A stretch of 64,000 nucleotides of DNA from a virus, in IMG/VR virus record IMGVR_UViG_3300031885_000008, positions 1 through 64,000 of that record; one strand, given 5' to 3'. The translations under genes were made by a program, and so were the position numbers. Below the pieces are notes generated by a model, which was not told the origin of the DNA, did not search any database, and saw only the letters and a list, made by a program, of their open reading frames with translations. Below, in pieces: positions 43,721 through 53,046 of the stretch (within the stretch, counting starts at the first letter, position 1; the number at the start of each line of letters is the position of its first letter).

Positions 43721-44653
43721 TCAGACGGCGCGAACTCCAGTTGCCTTCACCACTGCGGGCTCATGGGCGAATCGGAAATCCACCCGAGCCGTCACCACGA
43801 TGATGTACACGCCGGCCGAGGCGTCCTTGTCGGTGTCGATTCGGATATTCCTCCAAATGCCGAAAAGCATGTTCGCGGGATCCGTGAAAAGCACCACTGT
43901 CTCGTTGGTGCTTCCGCCGAGATTCACCGGGAAAATCGGAACGCCAATCACAGGAATTCCCTGGAACGGACGAGATTCCGAAGCCTGAACTTGCTCATCA
44001 CCCAGAGGCGTCGCGCGATCGCCGAGGCTCTCCTGGTAATCGATATTGGCCTCATCCGCGGTGAAGAAGCGAAGGCTTCTTCGATCACGCCGAAACGCCG
44101 ACGGCATGGTCTTCAACGCGTCTTTCAGCACTGACCGCTGAAGCGTAGCGCCACCGGCCGCGACAGTGTTCGTGAACGCCGACGTGATGAACCCGTTCAG
44201 CGTCTTGAGCAGCTCATCGCTGGACGAGGTGATCCCGTTGAATGCCAACTCCTCCAGCTCCAACGCGATCTTGGCAGCCATCGTCTCCTGTACGGTTTGC
44301 TCGAACCGCTGCCGCTCGATCGAATCCTCCAACGCCTCAAACGAAAGTCTCGTCTCCGCCTTCACGAGTTGGGCGTCCAGCTCCACCTTGCTGGTGGTCG
44401 GAACAGAACGCTGTGCGTAGGGCAGTGCCGTCGCTTCGGTTCCCTTCCTCAGCGTCCGACCCTCATACCGAATCTTCTCCCTCAATTCCTTTGGTGACGT
44501 CATGTCCACACGCGTCATCATGGGAATCACAACTGCCTGATCGATGAGCAGTTGAATGAACCGATCTCGCTGCGCCGACTGAAGAAGGCCGCCGGGCGCG
44601 AAATTCGACAGAAGAAAATCTGCCTTTTGGACTATGAACCTGTTGTCTTCCAT
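43721..44653 (-). CDS. Major capsid protein (HK97-like)
   Basis: ATG 44653 (GAGGAG upstream) gives 310 residues beginning MEDNRFIVQKADFLLSNFAP. The N-terminal arm and spine (RFIQLLIDQAVVIPMMTRVD, KVELDAQLVKAETRLSFEAL), ERQRFEQTVQETMAAKIALE and C-terminal NLGGSTNETVVLFTDPANML then FGIWRNIRIDT match HK97-fold capsid proteins. It follows the scaffold gene by 13 nt. An upstream in-frame extension is not supported. Cleavage of an N-terminal arm is not evident. Confidence 0.9.
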   Translation of the reverse strand: MEDNRFIVQKADFLLSNFAPGGLLQSAQRDRFIQLLIDQAVVIPMMTRVDMTSPKELREKIRYEGRTLRKGTEATALPYAQRSVPTTSKVELDAQLVKAETRLSFEALEDSIERQRFEQTVQETMAAKIALELEELAFNGITSSSDELLKTLNGFITSAFTNTVAAGGATLQRSVLKDALKTMPSAFRRDRRSLRFFTADEANIDYQESLGDRATPLGDEQVQASESRPFQGIPVIGVPIFPVNLGGSTNETVVLFTDPANMLFGIWRNIRIDTDKDASAGVYIIVVTARVDFRFAHEPAVVKATGVRAV

Positions 44654-44666
44654 TTCACGCGCTCCT

Positions 44667-45935
44667 CTACATAATCCATGGCGATTTGAGAACGCCACGG
44701 CGATCCGCATTTGCCTCAGGCTTGCCCTCGGGGCGGCTCGCTGGAATCTGCGGTGTGGATGCAATCTTCTCCACCGTAGACACCAACGCGTCAAGCCGCT
44801 TCATCACCGATGCAAGCACGCCTTCACCCTTGCTGGCCGGATCATCTCCGGTCGGACCCACCCCAACGTTGGGAAGAACCCCGGACTCGACCGCCGGTGG
44901 TATCGGCTGGTCCACCATGGCCCGCTTCTCAGCCGTCGTGATCAGCGCATCGACACGCCTCTTCAGCTCTTCCACAACCTTTGTCAACTGATCCACCAGC
45001 AGGGTTTGAGCAGCCGTCGGCTCTTCTGCGTTTGCCGATTCAGGCAAAAGCGCCTTCGTGACGCCGCACATCTCGACCTGCAAGGCGGCCAATGCCTCGG
45101 GGTCCGGCGCCTCAGCGATTCGCTGAATCACCGAAGCCAGCACTTTCATTTTGTCTGCGAATTCCGTTCCCAGAGCGGAAAGGGAAGCGACCACAGGCGC
45201 ATCCGGAGGACTCGCTTGGGTCTCCTCTGCCTTTTGCTCCAGGGCCACAGGAGTTTCTTCCATGACATTCTCCTCGACCTTGGCAACCTCAGCACCTGAG
45301 GTCGGCGATGGATATTTCTCAACCAACGTATTCAGAGCTATTGCGAGCTGCCGAATTTTCGTGATGCAGTCTGACGCGAGTGAATCTTCCTGCGCCGCCT
45401 GCTTAGACAGCTCCAACGCTTGCTCGCCAATGGCGGCTAGGGTTGTGGCGACGACGCCCTCCGCCTTTGCAACCGGCGAAGGATACCGCGAAATTACACT
45501 CCCCAACAGATCGGCGATTGCCTTGATCTCTACACCGAGGGCGTTGTCCAGCGGAGCGTCCGAGGCTGCCGTTGTCTCTTCCGAATCCTTCACCATGTTG
45601 GCAACGGATACGGTACGCTCCAACACCTCGGTCAAAATGCGCAAGATGCCCTCCTTCACCGTCGAGGGCATCCCCGCCGAGCCACTTCCTTCAGCCGAGC
45701 TTCCCTCCGGAGACGTAGCTGGCTGCCCAACTTCTTCTGCCTTATTGATATTGTCCACGGATCCACCTCGTTGCTTGACCACAAGGAAACGGCGTCGATT
45801 GGCGGCTCGGTCAACGATTGAAACCTCTTCCACAAGGATGTCGTGCAATCGAAACGCGGCTTCGTCCTCGTCGGGACTCCCTCCGAGGAACGCTCTCGCA
45901 ACAGCTAGCACGCTATCCAGTTTTCTGATTTCCAC
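44667..45935 (-). CDS. Scaffold-like protein with XkdF-type EVSIVDRAAN motif
   Basis: The N-terminus (LHDILVEEVSIVDRAANRRR) carries the EVSLVDxxAN motif typical of protease/scaffold proteins. The rest is acidic and helical, with two related units ending SRYPSPVAKAEG and EKYPSPTSGAEV (about residues 90-240), then a coiled coil (LVDQLTKVVEELKRRVDALI). It is acidic and extended, like scaffolds. It lies between the polyprotein and the capsid gene. GTG 45935 start without clear ribosome-binding site. Confidence 0.75.
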   Translation of the reverse strand: MEIRKLDSVLAVARAFLGGSPDEDEAAFRLHDILVEEVSIVDRAANRRRFLVVKQRGGSVDNINKAEEVGQPATSPEGSSAEGSGSAGMPSTVKEGILRILTEVLERTVSVANMVKDSEETTAASDAPLDNALGVEIKAIADLLGSVISRYPSPVAKAEGVVATTLAAIGEQALELSKQAAQEDSLASDCITKIRQLAIALNTLVEKYPSPTSGAEVAKVEENVMEETPVALEQKAEETQASPPDAPVVASLSALGTEFADKMKVLASVIQRIAEAPDPEALAALQVEMCGVTKALLPESANAEEPTAAQTLLVDQLTKVVEELKRRVDALITTAEKRAMVDQPIPPAVESGVLPNVGVGPTGDDPASKGEGVLASVMKRLDALVSTVEKIASTPQIPASRPEGKPEANADRRGVLKSPWIM

Positions 45936-45943
45936 GTTGTTGA

Positions 45944-48900
45944 CTATATCTCGCGATTGTTACAGGACGAAAGCTTTTCTCGCAATGCTGTGCCGCCCAT
46001 TGAAAATCCAGTAAACTCACCCGCCTGAATGGCCGCCCATATTTTGTCGTCTCTAACTCTGGAAGCCAAGAACCATGTTCCAGTCGGAAACGTTTCTTCC
46101 CCGTGCGTCTCTGGTTGCTTGGAGAGGTAGGACTCCAAAACTTGTATGCCCTCGATCGGCTCACCTTGGTGCATAACCCGGAACTTTCCGCCGAAAAATT
46201 CCAAAAACGAATGAGCAGCTTTGCGTACGTCCGCAGCCGTGTACACGTCGCCCTGCGCATCAGTCTCATCTGGAATCAGCACCACGCCAAACACATATCG
46301 CTCTGAGGTGTCCTTGGTTGGCTCCACAGCCTTCACGATACGCACTGCACGGCCATTCTTGCGAACGTTTTTCATGTCCGCCTCTCCAGCCTCCAAGGCA
46401 TCTTTTGAACCAGAGGAGATCTCTCCTGGACGAAGCAACGCCTTCAACTCCGAAATCGTTGTCGGAGGCATATCAACTTTCGCCAGTGCCTGCGCCGGCC
46501 CAAACCACCTAATGCGAATCGGAGGCCCCTCCTCGAAAAATATTTCGGTCGTTGTCGTCGCGATAACGTCTCCGACATTCGCATCCAGTTTACGGTTTCC
46601 CGTCCGACCGACCATCACCCAATGCTTCCCGTTCAGCTCGACAGGCTCAGCCCACTGAGACAGCTCCCCCTCTGGAATTGGACCGATGGCGCCAACAAAA
46701 TTGTAAACGCCAGGCGACCCTTTCACCTCGTGCCGTTCAACAACCATCGCGAGAATTTCCCGGACGACTTTCACCTTCACCCACAAATCCTGCTCCCCAC
46801 CGAGCGAGTAGGTGGAGCCGATCTGTTTGAGCATCGCCCCCTCAGACCCGGGCTTTGCACTCATCACCTTCATCCGCTGAAGGAGTTCCTCCCGAGAAAC
46901 CGCAAGCAACCCGGGAGCCTTCAAAATGTGGGGAGCCGAATCCTTATGTTCGAGCAACCAGGCGCCCAAACTCGCTTCGCGTTTTGCCAGCGGTTGCGCA
47001 AGTAGGTTCCCCAACGTGGGGTGATACAGCATGTCAAACACAACAAACCGAAGCTGCTCATCGTCAGCCGGCGCTGTCCCTCGGAACTGCGCCAAATCTG
47101 CACGGGGGAGAAACTCATCGGTGGTACCTGGCACGAGCGCCATAATCTCACCGTCGAGAATGAAGCTCCCCCCGAGGCCTTCCAAATCCTTTGTCAGGCC
47201 AGGCAGGATCTTAGCGAGGTCGCGCTGCGCGTCCTCCGTATAAATCATCACCCCCTCATCCAAAACGTCATCGTCGAGACCGGCCTCCCATCGTTCCGCG
47301 ATTGCTCGAAAGCCGTTGTACTTTGGCTCAACTCGAACGCCATCCGCAAGTAGGGCGTCGGTGAAGGCTTCGCGAGCGGCCGTCTCGGGATCTGTGAATC
47401 GATTGGAGGGACGCGGCGCAGGTTTCATCGGCTGAAACAAAGCTGGAGGCCGAAGTTTCTCGCGGTCTCCCCCCCGGTCGTCAGTCTCAGACCTCGATGC
47501 AATGTCCCACATTTGCATTCCGTCCTCCCGCACCCGAACGGACTTCTCTATCGAGGGCACATTCCTGGACGGCACACTTCCAGGCGAAAAAATCCAAAAG
47601 TCGCTTCCGACTTCTTCCAGGACCAGCGTAAACAAGCCCTTCAGTTTGGACCCCCGAAACCGAAGCTTCTTGAAGGTTGGCTGATCGTCCAACACGTCGA
47701 CCTTTCCCTGGTCGATTATCTTCATTGTCGAAGGAGTCGCCTTTGTATTGTTCAGACGAATTCCGCCAACTTCAAGCCCTGGCGAGGCATCCCCCTCGAA
47801 CGTCAGAAGCTCATCGCTGCCCTCAACCAAAACCGCCAAAATTGATTCCTCACCTGATAAAGGATCAATTTGCAGTTGAAAATCTTGTACACGCCCTCCC
47901 GCTGGAACAGGAAGCATCAGGTGGAAAATTTGCCTACTGGGTGTCCCACGAACAACGGTCTGCCCCTTCCAATATTGCCAGGACAGTACAAAGTCCGAAA
48001 CACGAACCTGCTTATCAAGCTGCTCGACGTCGATGGCGTCGGAACGCACCTTGGTGGAGATTCTCGTGTAATCTCCGTCGACGAAACGAACGTTCTCCTC
48101 AGTGAAAAACTTGGAGGACACCAACGCATCCCGAATTTTTCGGGCCTCAGCTTCCCCGTCAGCCTCCCAAAACCGAAACTCACGTGGCGTGATTGCCATC
48201 AACGACGAGGGCATCGCCGACTGCCCAAGCGGAGGCATCGCGCCAGTCTCCACCGAACGACTGCGAAGGATCGAAGGCAACGCAACCTTGGCAAATCCGG
48301 ACGTCCAGAACATCTCGCCCGTGCCAGTGAGATCTTCAGTAGACCGGCTGACGCCGCCTTCGAGCATGCGGAACGTCAAGGTCCCCTCAAACTCTGGCGT
48401 ACCAAACACAAAATACTCGTGAAAATGGGGATCTTGTTTGCCCCATTCGACTTTGAGCTTCGCCAGCTCGACGTAAACGCCTGCCTCAAATCGCGTCGCT
48501 CCAACCGACCCTGGCTCGAACACAACGTCCCCAATCGTCAGCCACTCGAGAGGCTGCCTCGACTTCGGAACGGCGTAGACACGGCTCGGAAGGATCATCG
48601 CCTTGTTGGCCGCCGACCCCTCCATATCAAATGGAGCCATGACACGATTGGCTTCCTCAATCGTATCCACTTTCCCAGTAATTCCAGGCTTCATCGCCGC
48701 AATCGTCCATCCAACCAGATAGTCGGCGACCTGCATACGGAGGTCGAGATGATAGCCCGACCCCCTAAAATGAGCCTGTAGAACTCCGGACCGCTCCCCA
48801 AGCTTCTTCGGCCAATCTAAAAGCGGGTCGTCTTGCTTCGCTACCATCTCGATCTGGACTTTTCTGGCATGCGGAACCAGCACCAGATCGTACAACGGAA

Positions 48901-49981
48901 CGTGGGTCGTGAACGGACCCCCCTGCGAATCGTCATGAAACTGAACACGGGAAGACAGCCGAGGGGGCAATGCGCGGCCAAGCCGAAACTTGATCACATG
49001 CCTGGTCTCTTCATCCAACGGACCCCGAATGAGCACGTCAATATCATTGTCCGACTTCCGATGGTTGCACAATGACCCCACCAAAAAGACCGCCGGCATT
49101 CGCAGAGCCATCGGTTGGGACCAGTGCGCCAGCACCTCGTCCAAGGTCGCCGGGTCATCGTGATGCTTCCCAAGTCCGCTCGGATGAATCACCGCAAACT
49201 TTGAACCAATAACAGACTTGAGAACTGCAGCCGCCCCATCCAATCCAGGATCGGACGTCAACTCGAGTCCCCTCCGGCGACCTTCCTCCATTACGAAAAT
49301 GTAAGCGTTGACTACGTCTTCCCGTGAAGCGCCGCCTCCACTGTTAGCCGAGTTCCCCGCAAAAAATTCCGTAAACCACAGGATCAAATCTTTCTGGGCA
49401 GTCCTCAAATCCTCATCTGAGAGAGAGCGTAGTCGCTCAGGATCGGGTGCGGCAACAAACTGCATCACGTCAAACGCTACGGCCTTGACCACATCCTGGT
49501 CAAAGTCGACCTCGCCGCCGAAGCGTCGTCCTTCTGGAGCTTGCCGAAGCTTCAACGGAGGATCAAACACAACCACGAGCTGTAGCGGCAAATACCAGAT
49601 GTTCTTCTCGGTTGAAAATTCCTCGGCCGTCAGCGGGTCTATTCCAGCTCGCTGCTCCTTGGACAGTTCAACCATTGAAGCCATGGCTATCGGAGCGTCT
49701 TGAGCGACAACGGCCCATACGAACACGCTCTTCGGGTTGCTCTGGGAAAGCTCGTTCACGAGCGCCTGGGGATCTCCAACTCGTTCGGTGCGCTGGCGAC
49801 GAGAAAGCAACGCTGCGGACTCCCCCTGGCGCAGCCGTCTTACAAGGAATTGGGGATCCGGAACTTTGAGCGCCGGCAGCACGCCACGAGGTGGCTCAAA
49901 TTTGCTCACCCGAAACGCTCCCTGCCCTGAAATAGTTTCCGTGGTCAAACCCGTCACCGCCGCTGGAAAAGAATCTTCCAT
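45944..49981 (-). CDS. Polyprotein: nucleotidyltransferase-like, LigD-PE-like, DNA-ligase-like and XkdF-like protease domains
   Basis: A 1345-residue protein. Residues about 290-390 have a minimal nucleotidyltransferase motif, VGS (301-303) then DNDID (311-315). Residues 400-575 resemble the LigD phosphoesterase domain (YHLDLRMQVADYLVGWTI; EFEGTLTFRML). A second such unit lies at about 660-805 (VLSWQYWKGQTVVRG; KKLRFRGSKLKGLFTLVLEE). ATP-dependent ligase motifs follow: I EPKYNGFRA (K887, Asp of KxDG replaced by Asn), III FILDGEIMA (E945), IIIa FVVFDMLY, IV SEGAMLKQ, V LWVKVKV, with an OB region at 1090-1165. Residues 1226-1335 are XkdF-like: VMHQGE (H1271) and GFSMGG (S1327). It sits between portal and scaffold; prohead protease is likely, ligase role unknown. 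Confidence 0.85.
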   Translation of the reverse strand: MEDSFPAAVTGLTTETISGQGAFRVSKFEPPRGVLPALKVPDPQFLVRRLRQGESAALLSRRQRTERVGDPQALVNELSQSNPKSVFVWAVVAQDAPIAMASMVELSKEQRAGIDPLTAEEFSTEKNIWYLPLQLVVVFDPPLKLRQAPEGRRFGGEVDFDQDVVKAVAFDVMQFVAAPDPERLRSLSDEDLRTAQKDLILWFTEFFAGNSANSGGGASREDVVNAYIFVMEEGRRRGLELTSDPGLDGAAAVLKSVIGSKFAVIHPSGLGKHHDDPATLDEVLAHWSQPMALRMPAVFLVGSLCNHRKSDNDIDVLIRGPLDEETRHVIKFRLGRALPPRLSSRVQFHDDSQGGPFTTHVPLYDLVLVPHARKVQIEMVAKQDDPLLDWPKKLGERSGVLQAHFRGSGYHLDLRMQVADYLVGWTIAAMKPGITGKVDTIEEANRVMAPFDMEGSAANKAMILPSRVYAVPKSRQPLEWLTIGDVVFEPGSVGATRFEAGVYVELAKLKVEWGKQDPHFHEYFVFGTPEFEGTLTFRMLEGGVSRSTEDLTGTGEMFWTSGFAKVALPSILRSRSVETGAMPPLGQSAMPSSLMAITPREFRFWEADGEAEARKIRDALVSSKFFTEENVRFVDGDYTRISTKVRSDAIDVEQLDKQVRVSDFVLSWQYWKGQTVVRGTPSRQIFHLMLPVPAGGRVQDFQLQIDPLSGEESILAVLVEGSDELLTFEGDASPGLEVGGIRLNNTKATPSTMKIIDQGKVDVLDDQPTFKKLRFRGSKLKGLFTLVLEEVGSDFWIFSPGSVPSRNVPSIEKSVRVREDGMQMWDIASRSETDDRGGDREKLRPPALFQPMKPAPRPSNRFTDPETAAREAFTDALLADGVRVEPKYNGFRAIAERWEAGLDDDVLDEGVMIYTEDAQRDLAKILPGLTKDLEGLGGSFILDGEIMALVPGTTDEFLPRADLAQFRGTAPADDEQLRFVVFDMLYHPTLGNLLAQPLAKREASLGAWLLEHKDSAPHILKAPGLLAVSREELLQRMKVMSAKPGSEGAMLKQIGSTYSLGGEQDLWVKVKVVREILAMVVERHEVKGSPGVYNFVGAIGPIPEGELSQWAEPVELNGKHWVMVGRTGNRKLDANVGDVIATTTTEIFFEEGPPIRIRWFGPAQALAKVDMPPTTISELKALLRPGEISSGSKDALEAGEADMKNVRKNGRAVRIVKAVEPTKDTSERYVFGVVLIPDETDAQGDVYTAADVRKAAHSFLEFFGGKFRVMHQGEPIEGIQVLESYLSKQPETHGEETFPTGTWFLASRVRDDKIWAAIQAGEFTGFSMGGTALREKLSSCNNREI

Positions 49982-49982
49982 G

Positions 49983-50360
49983 TCACTCTACGCCGGACGC
50001 CGTTTTGCTGTCTGGGTCACTCCTATCTGGACTCCAGCCTCTATCCGCCGCTGGAGGAGTCCATGATTCCTTTCGCAGAGTCGTCCGCAATGCTCTCGGA
50101 AGCAGGTCGAACGTTTTTTGCATCGAAAAATGCATGTCGCCACGCATTCTCAGAAACCAATCCAGGCAAATATTGGTGCGTTCCTGAATTTCAGCCCGCG
50201 TTGCAGGAGCCTGCAGCAGAATGATCCGTCCCGCAGGCTGGCGATCGTTCTCAAACGACGCCTGCACAATCGCAGCAATCCTCATCGTTATCAGATCTCG
50301 CTGCGCCTGATCCGAAGCAAGACTGTACACCAATGCCTGCCGTGACATCCCAACCGTCAA
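49983..50360 (-). CDS. Hypothetical protein between portal and polyprotein
   Basis: A 125-residue basic protein starting at TTG 50360, with GGAGG about 9 nt upstream and overlapping the previous stop (TTGA). Helices include AQRDLITMRIAAIVQASFE and MQKTFDLLPRALRTTLRKE. The C-terminus is Pro/Arg/Ser-rich. Family not recognised. Confidence 0.55.
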   Translation of the reverse strand: MTVGMSRQALVYSLASDQAQRDLITMRIAAIVQASFENDRQPAGRIILLQAPATRAEIQERTNICLDWFLRMRGDMHFSMQKTFDLLPRALRTTLRKESWTPPAADRGWSPDRSDPDSKTASGVE

Positions 50361-50797
50361 GATTTTTCCCTCCGCGCTCGAGTACCACCTGTGACCTTGA
50401 GCTGCACCTTGTCCGCTGTTCCAAGCGTCAACGCTGTAATACGGAAGGCAGCATCATGCCCTCGAACGGCTGCCAACGCAGTGATGCCTGTGGTCAACGA
50501 GGCAACCGTCGAAAGAATTCTCCATCGCCGCCCAACCGTCGAAATAGCATCGGGCGTCGCGATGAGAATTTCAATAGTTAGCGCCCCTCCAACGTCGGCC
50601 ACCCCCAGCTTTTCCCAGTCAGCTACAAGCTGGACGTCGTCCCACTCTCGAGCGTCCAAGGTAACTGCCTCGGAGATAACTCCCGCAGAAATCTCCCCGG
50701 CGCTCAAATTATCAGGCGTCCAATCTGCAGCATCCGAAGCAGCTCGATTTGGCCGAACGACTACCGCAGCGTCTTGGCTGTAAAGCCTCTTTTTCAC
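50357..50797 (-). CDS. Hypothetical virion protein
   Basis: A 146-residue beta-rich protein: EISAGVISEAVTLDAREWDD, LVADWEKLGVADVGGALTI, RRWRILSTVASLTTGITAL. GTG 50797 overlaps the portal stop (GTGA), with GGAGGA upstream. Likely a minor capsid or portal-associated component. Confidence 0.55.
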   Translation of the reverse strand: MKKRLYSQDAAVVVRPNRAASDAADWTPDNLSAGEISAGVISEAVTLDAREWDDVQLVADWEKLGVADVGGALTIEILIATPDAISTVGRRWRILSTVASLTTGITALAAVRGHDAAFRITALTLGTADKVQLKVTGGTRARREKS

Positions 50798-52584
50798 TGA
50801 GCATCCTCCTCATTCGATTTTCGAGAGAGCCTCCCGACAGCCTCGTCAAGATCCTGAAGCGTCGTATCCGCCACCTGCGGCAATGCTGGACCAGCAATTC
50901 CGACAAACGGTTGGGCCGGCTGTCGTTGCACCCCCGGCAGCGACGAATTCGTGTCACCCATGGTCAGCTCCACCATGGTCAACTGCAGCGGTTGCTTTGC
51001 CCAATCCTGTTCGATGGGCGCAAACGCGCATCCCATAATGTCACTTGCCAACTCCCGACCTTCGTTCGGCGTAATAACACCGACCTTTGACAAACTCGAA
51101 ATAACCTCAGCCCCGGTGCTCTGATCTCGAGATTGGGGTCCGTTCGTCCGAAATAGCCATAACAAAATTCCAAGCTCGGAAAATACAACTCTATTTACCC
51201 ACGAATCGAACTCTGTACGTTCCGGATTGAATACTTGCTCATCGGCAAAGCGTAGGGAACTTTCAGCCGTCCCGCGGTTGAAATCACGAACGTCTCCTCT
51301 CAACAACCTAGGCAGTCGAAAAGAAGATCCAACCTTGTCGGTATTTCTCTCGTCGTATTTTTGAAACAGCGCATCCCCTTGCTGGGCGTCGGTGAGCCGT
51401 TCCATCTTGATCACGGGGTTTTCTCGAGGAGACAACGGATCGTTATCTGTCTCAGCCTCTATCACGAGAATCTTGTGAAAATTCTCTCTGCCACGCAAAT
51501 TGTCTCGAATGTAGGTCTCAATCGTGGCTACGGATTCCGCCGCAAGCCGACCACCAGACACGAGCAAGGCCAGAGGAGGAACGGATTTGTTGTCAAAATA
51601 ATTGTAGTTCACTTCCTCTGAGGCTCGCGACCCCAACACCGACAACAAACTTCCAATCCAACGAGGTTGCCCGTACGGCTCGCCCGTGGCGTATATCTTG
51701 AAGTGCGCAATTTCAGTTGCAGGTTGATCGTGCTGCCCGGCATGCTTCGTAAACGTGGCAATATCCGAATAGACGTAGCCTGTATCCCGCGATACAACCC
51801 TCGGATCTCCGAGTTCCTTGAACCAAACAAGCTTTGCCCCAATGGCTTGAACGTATCGCCTGAAAAAACGAGGTTGTCGGATTGTTTCCCAACTCAGCCC
51901 ATGTCGAACCCGCTCCGTCACAATAATCGGATCGACATCCAAACCTGTACAACGCATGTATGAGGGTGGCACGTGTACAAATCGAGCAAGCCGTCCTTGC
52001 CGATCCCTCAAACATTCCCAGTAACCATTTCCGGTTATCTCAATATCCTGCCGGGTTATTCTCCTAAGCGTAACGAACGAACTCGACGGGCTGACATGCT
52101 CAAAAAATGACACGAGCTTTCCATACTCAAGCCGTGCACGAATTTTGAGACCCTCGATAGCCAGGGCGACCTCCGCATCGGAGGGTCGCAAATGCACAGG
52201 GTCATTTGCGTTTGGCTGAAGGGATGACCCAGGAAGACTGACATGCTCCTCCGCTTCAGAAACACGCTCAAGCCACATAGCGTCGCGAACGCGCTCAAAC
52301 GAAGCGTCAGAGTTCAAATCAATTCGTGGCGCAAACCGATGCCCAAGACCATCAATGTTCGTAACGTACGCCTGCACATTTGGGCCGAGCGCCCCAGAAT
52401 TCTCGTACCACCGAATGAGAACCAACGGATCGTAAACTGGCGCAAGAACCTGGGCTTGACGAAAAAGTCCCCCAAGGATGTCCGCCTGCTCGTCCTGTAT
52501 TGACGCTGGCGCATGGACGTCAGCGCCGGCAATCCGAGCCTTCACCGTCGTGTGCCTCGGAAACTCTCGCGACGTATCAGTCAT
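50794..52584 (-). CDS. Portal protein
   Basis: ATG 52584 overlaps the preceding stop (ATGA), giving 596 residues. Portal features: VYDPLVLIRWYENSGALGPN then QAYVTNIDGLG, PSYMRCTGLDVDPI, EVNYNYFDNKSVPPLALLVS, RENFHKILVIEAETD, and KVGSSFRLPRLLRGDVRDFN then RFADEQVFNPERTEFD. The portal forms the DNA-entry dodecamer at the capsid vertex. It lies downstream of terminase with two tiny genes between. Confidence 0.9.
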   Translation of the reverse strand: MTDTSREFPRHTTVKARIAGADVHAPASIQDEQADILGGLFRQAQVLAPVYDPLVLIRWYENSGALGPNVQAYVTNIDGLGHRFAPRIDLNSDASFERVRDAMWLERVSEAEEHVSLPGSSLQPNANDPVHLRPSDAEVALAIEGLKIRARLEYGKLVSFFEHVSPSSSFVTLRRITRQDIEITGNGYWECLRDRQGRLARFVHVPPSYMRCTGLDVDPIIVTERVRHGLSWETIRQPRFFRRYVQAIGAKLVWFKELGDPRVVSRDTGYVYSDIATFTKHAGQHDQPATEIAHFKIYATGEPYGQPRWIGSLLSVLGSRASEEVNYNYFDNKSVPPLALLVSGGRLAAESVATIETYIRDNLRGRENFHKILVIEAETDNDPLSPRENPVIKMERLTDAQQGDALFQKYDERNTDKVGSSFRLPRLLRGDVRDFNRGTAESSLRFADEQVFNPERTEFDSWVNRVVFSELGILLWLFRTNGPQSRDQSTGAEVISSLSKVGVITPNEGRELASDIMGCAFAPIEQDWAKQPLQLTMVELTMGDTNSSLPGVQRQPAQPFVGIAGPALPQVADTTLQDLDEAVGRLSRKSNEEDAQ

Positions 52585-52814
52585 GTTGGCGACGCTATCA
52601 CGAAGATCTCCGAATCGCACGTGTCGTCCCACAAATTATCTTGGAAGCTGTCATCGATCACCACCTCATCACCACCAAATATTTCCGATCCCACCAGGAA
52701 ACAACAAACGACAGCTACAGCAATAACGAGTGCAAAAATATCTACAGTCCACCTCGAACGCGCCAGGTCCCAAGGTTCAGACGTACGTCGACGTCTATAG
52801 CTCTCCAGCTCCAT
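52581..52814 (-). CDS. Small single-pass membrane protein
   Basis: A 77-residue protein from ATG 52814 (GGAGGAGG upstream): basic N-terminus (ESYRRRRTSEPWDLARSRW), one membrane helix (IFALVIAVAVVCCFLVGSEI), and an acidic C-terminus (VIDDSFQDNLWDDTCDSE). Its stop overlaps the portal ATG. Function unknown; a membrane anchor or signal-anchor protein near packaging genes is notable. Confidence 0.65.
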   Translation of the reverse strand: MELESYRRRRTSEPWDLARSRWTVDIFALVIAVAVVCCFLVGSEIFGGDEVVIDDSFQDNLWDDTCDSEIFVIASPT

Positions 52815-53046
52815 TTTCAGGCTCCTCCTCCAAAACACCCCAGGATACCGACGGCTCCAACCCGCAAAAACGTATCCGAAGCTGCGCCTCGCACACCGCA
52901 GAGCACACGTGAAACTGACCCACCACCGAAGCAACTTCGAATCCCTTCCAGGGGAACGGAAGCTGACGACAGTACACGGCCGAAAGGTCACCGAGGCGAT
53001 GCCCACAAACGTCACAAATCAAAGTTACAGTCGTTACATTTGACAT
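52795..53046 (-). CDS. Small zinc-finger-like protein
   Basis: An 83-residue protein with CDVCGHRLG near the N-terminus and FHVCSAVCEAQLRIRFC later, suggesting one zinc site. It overlaps the membrane-protein start by 20 bp. It resembles cysteine-rich phage proteins of unknown role. Confidence 0.65.
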   Translation of the reverse strand: MSNVTTVTLICDVCGHRLGDLSAVYCRQLPFPWKGFEVASVVGQFHVCSAVCEAQLRIRFCGLEPSVSWGVLEEEPENGAGEL

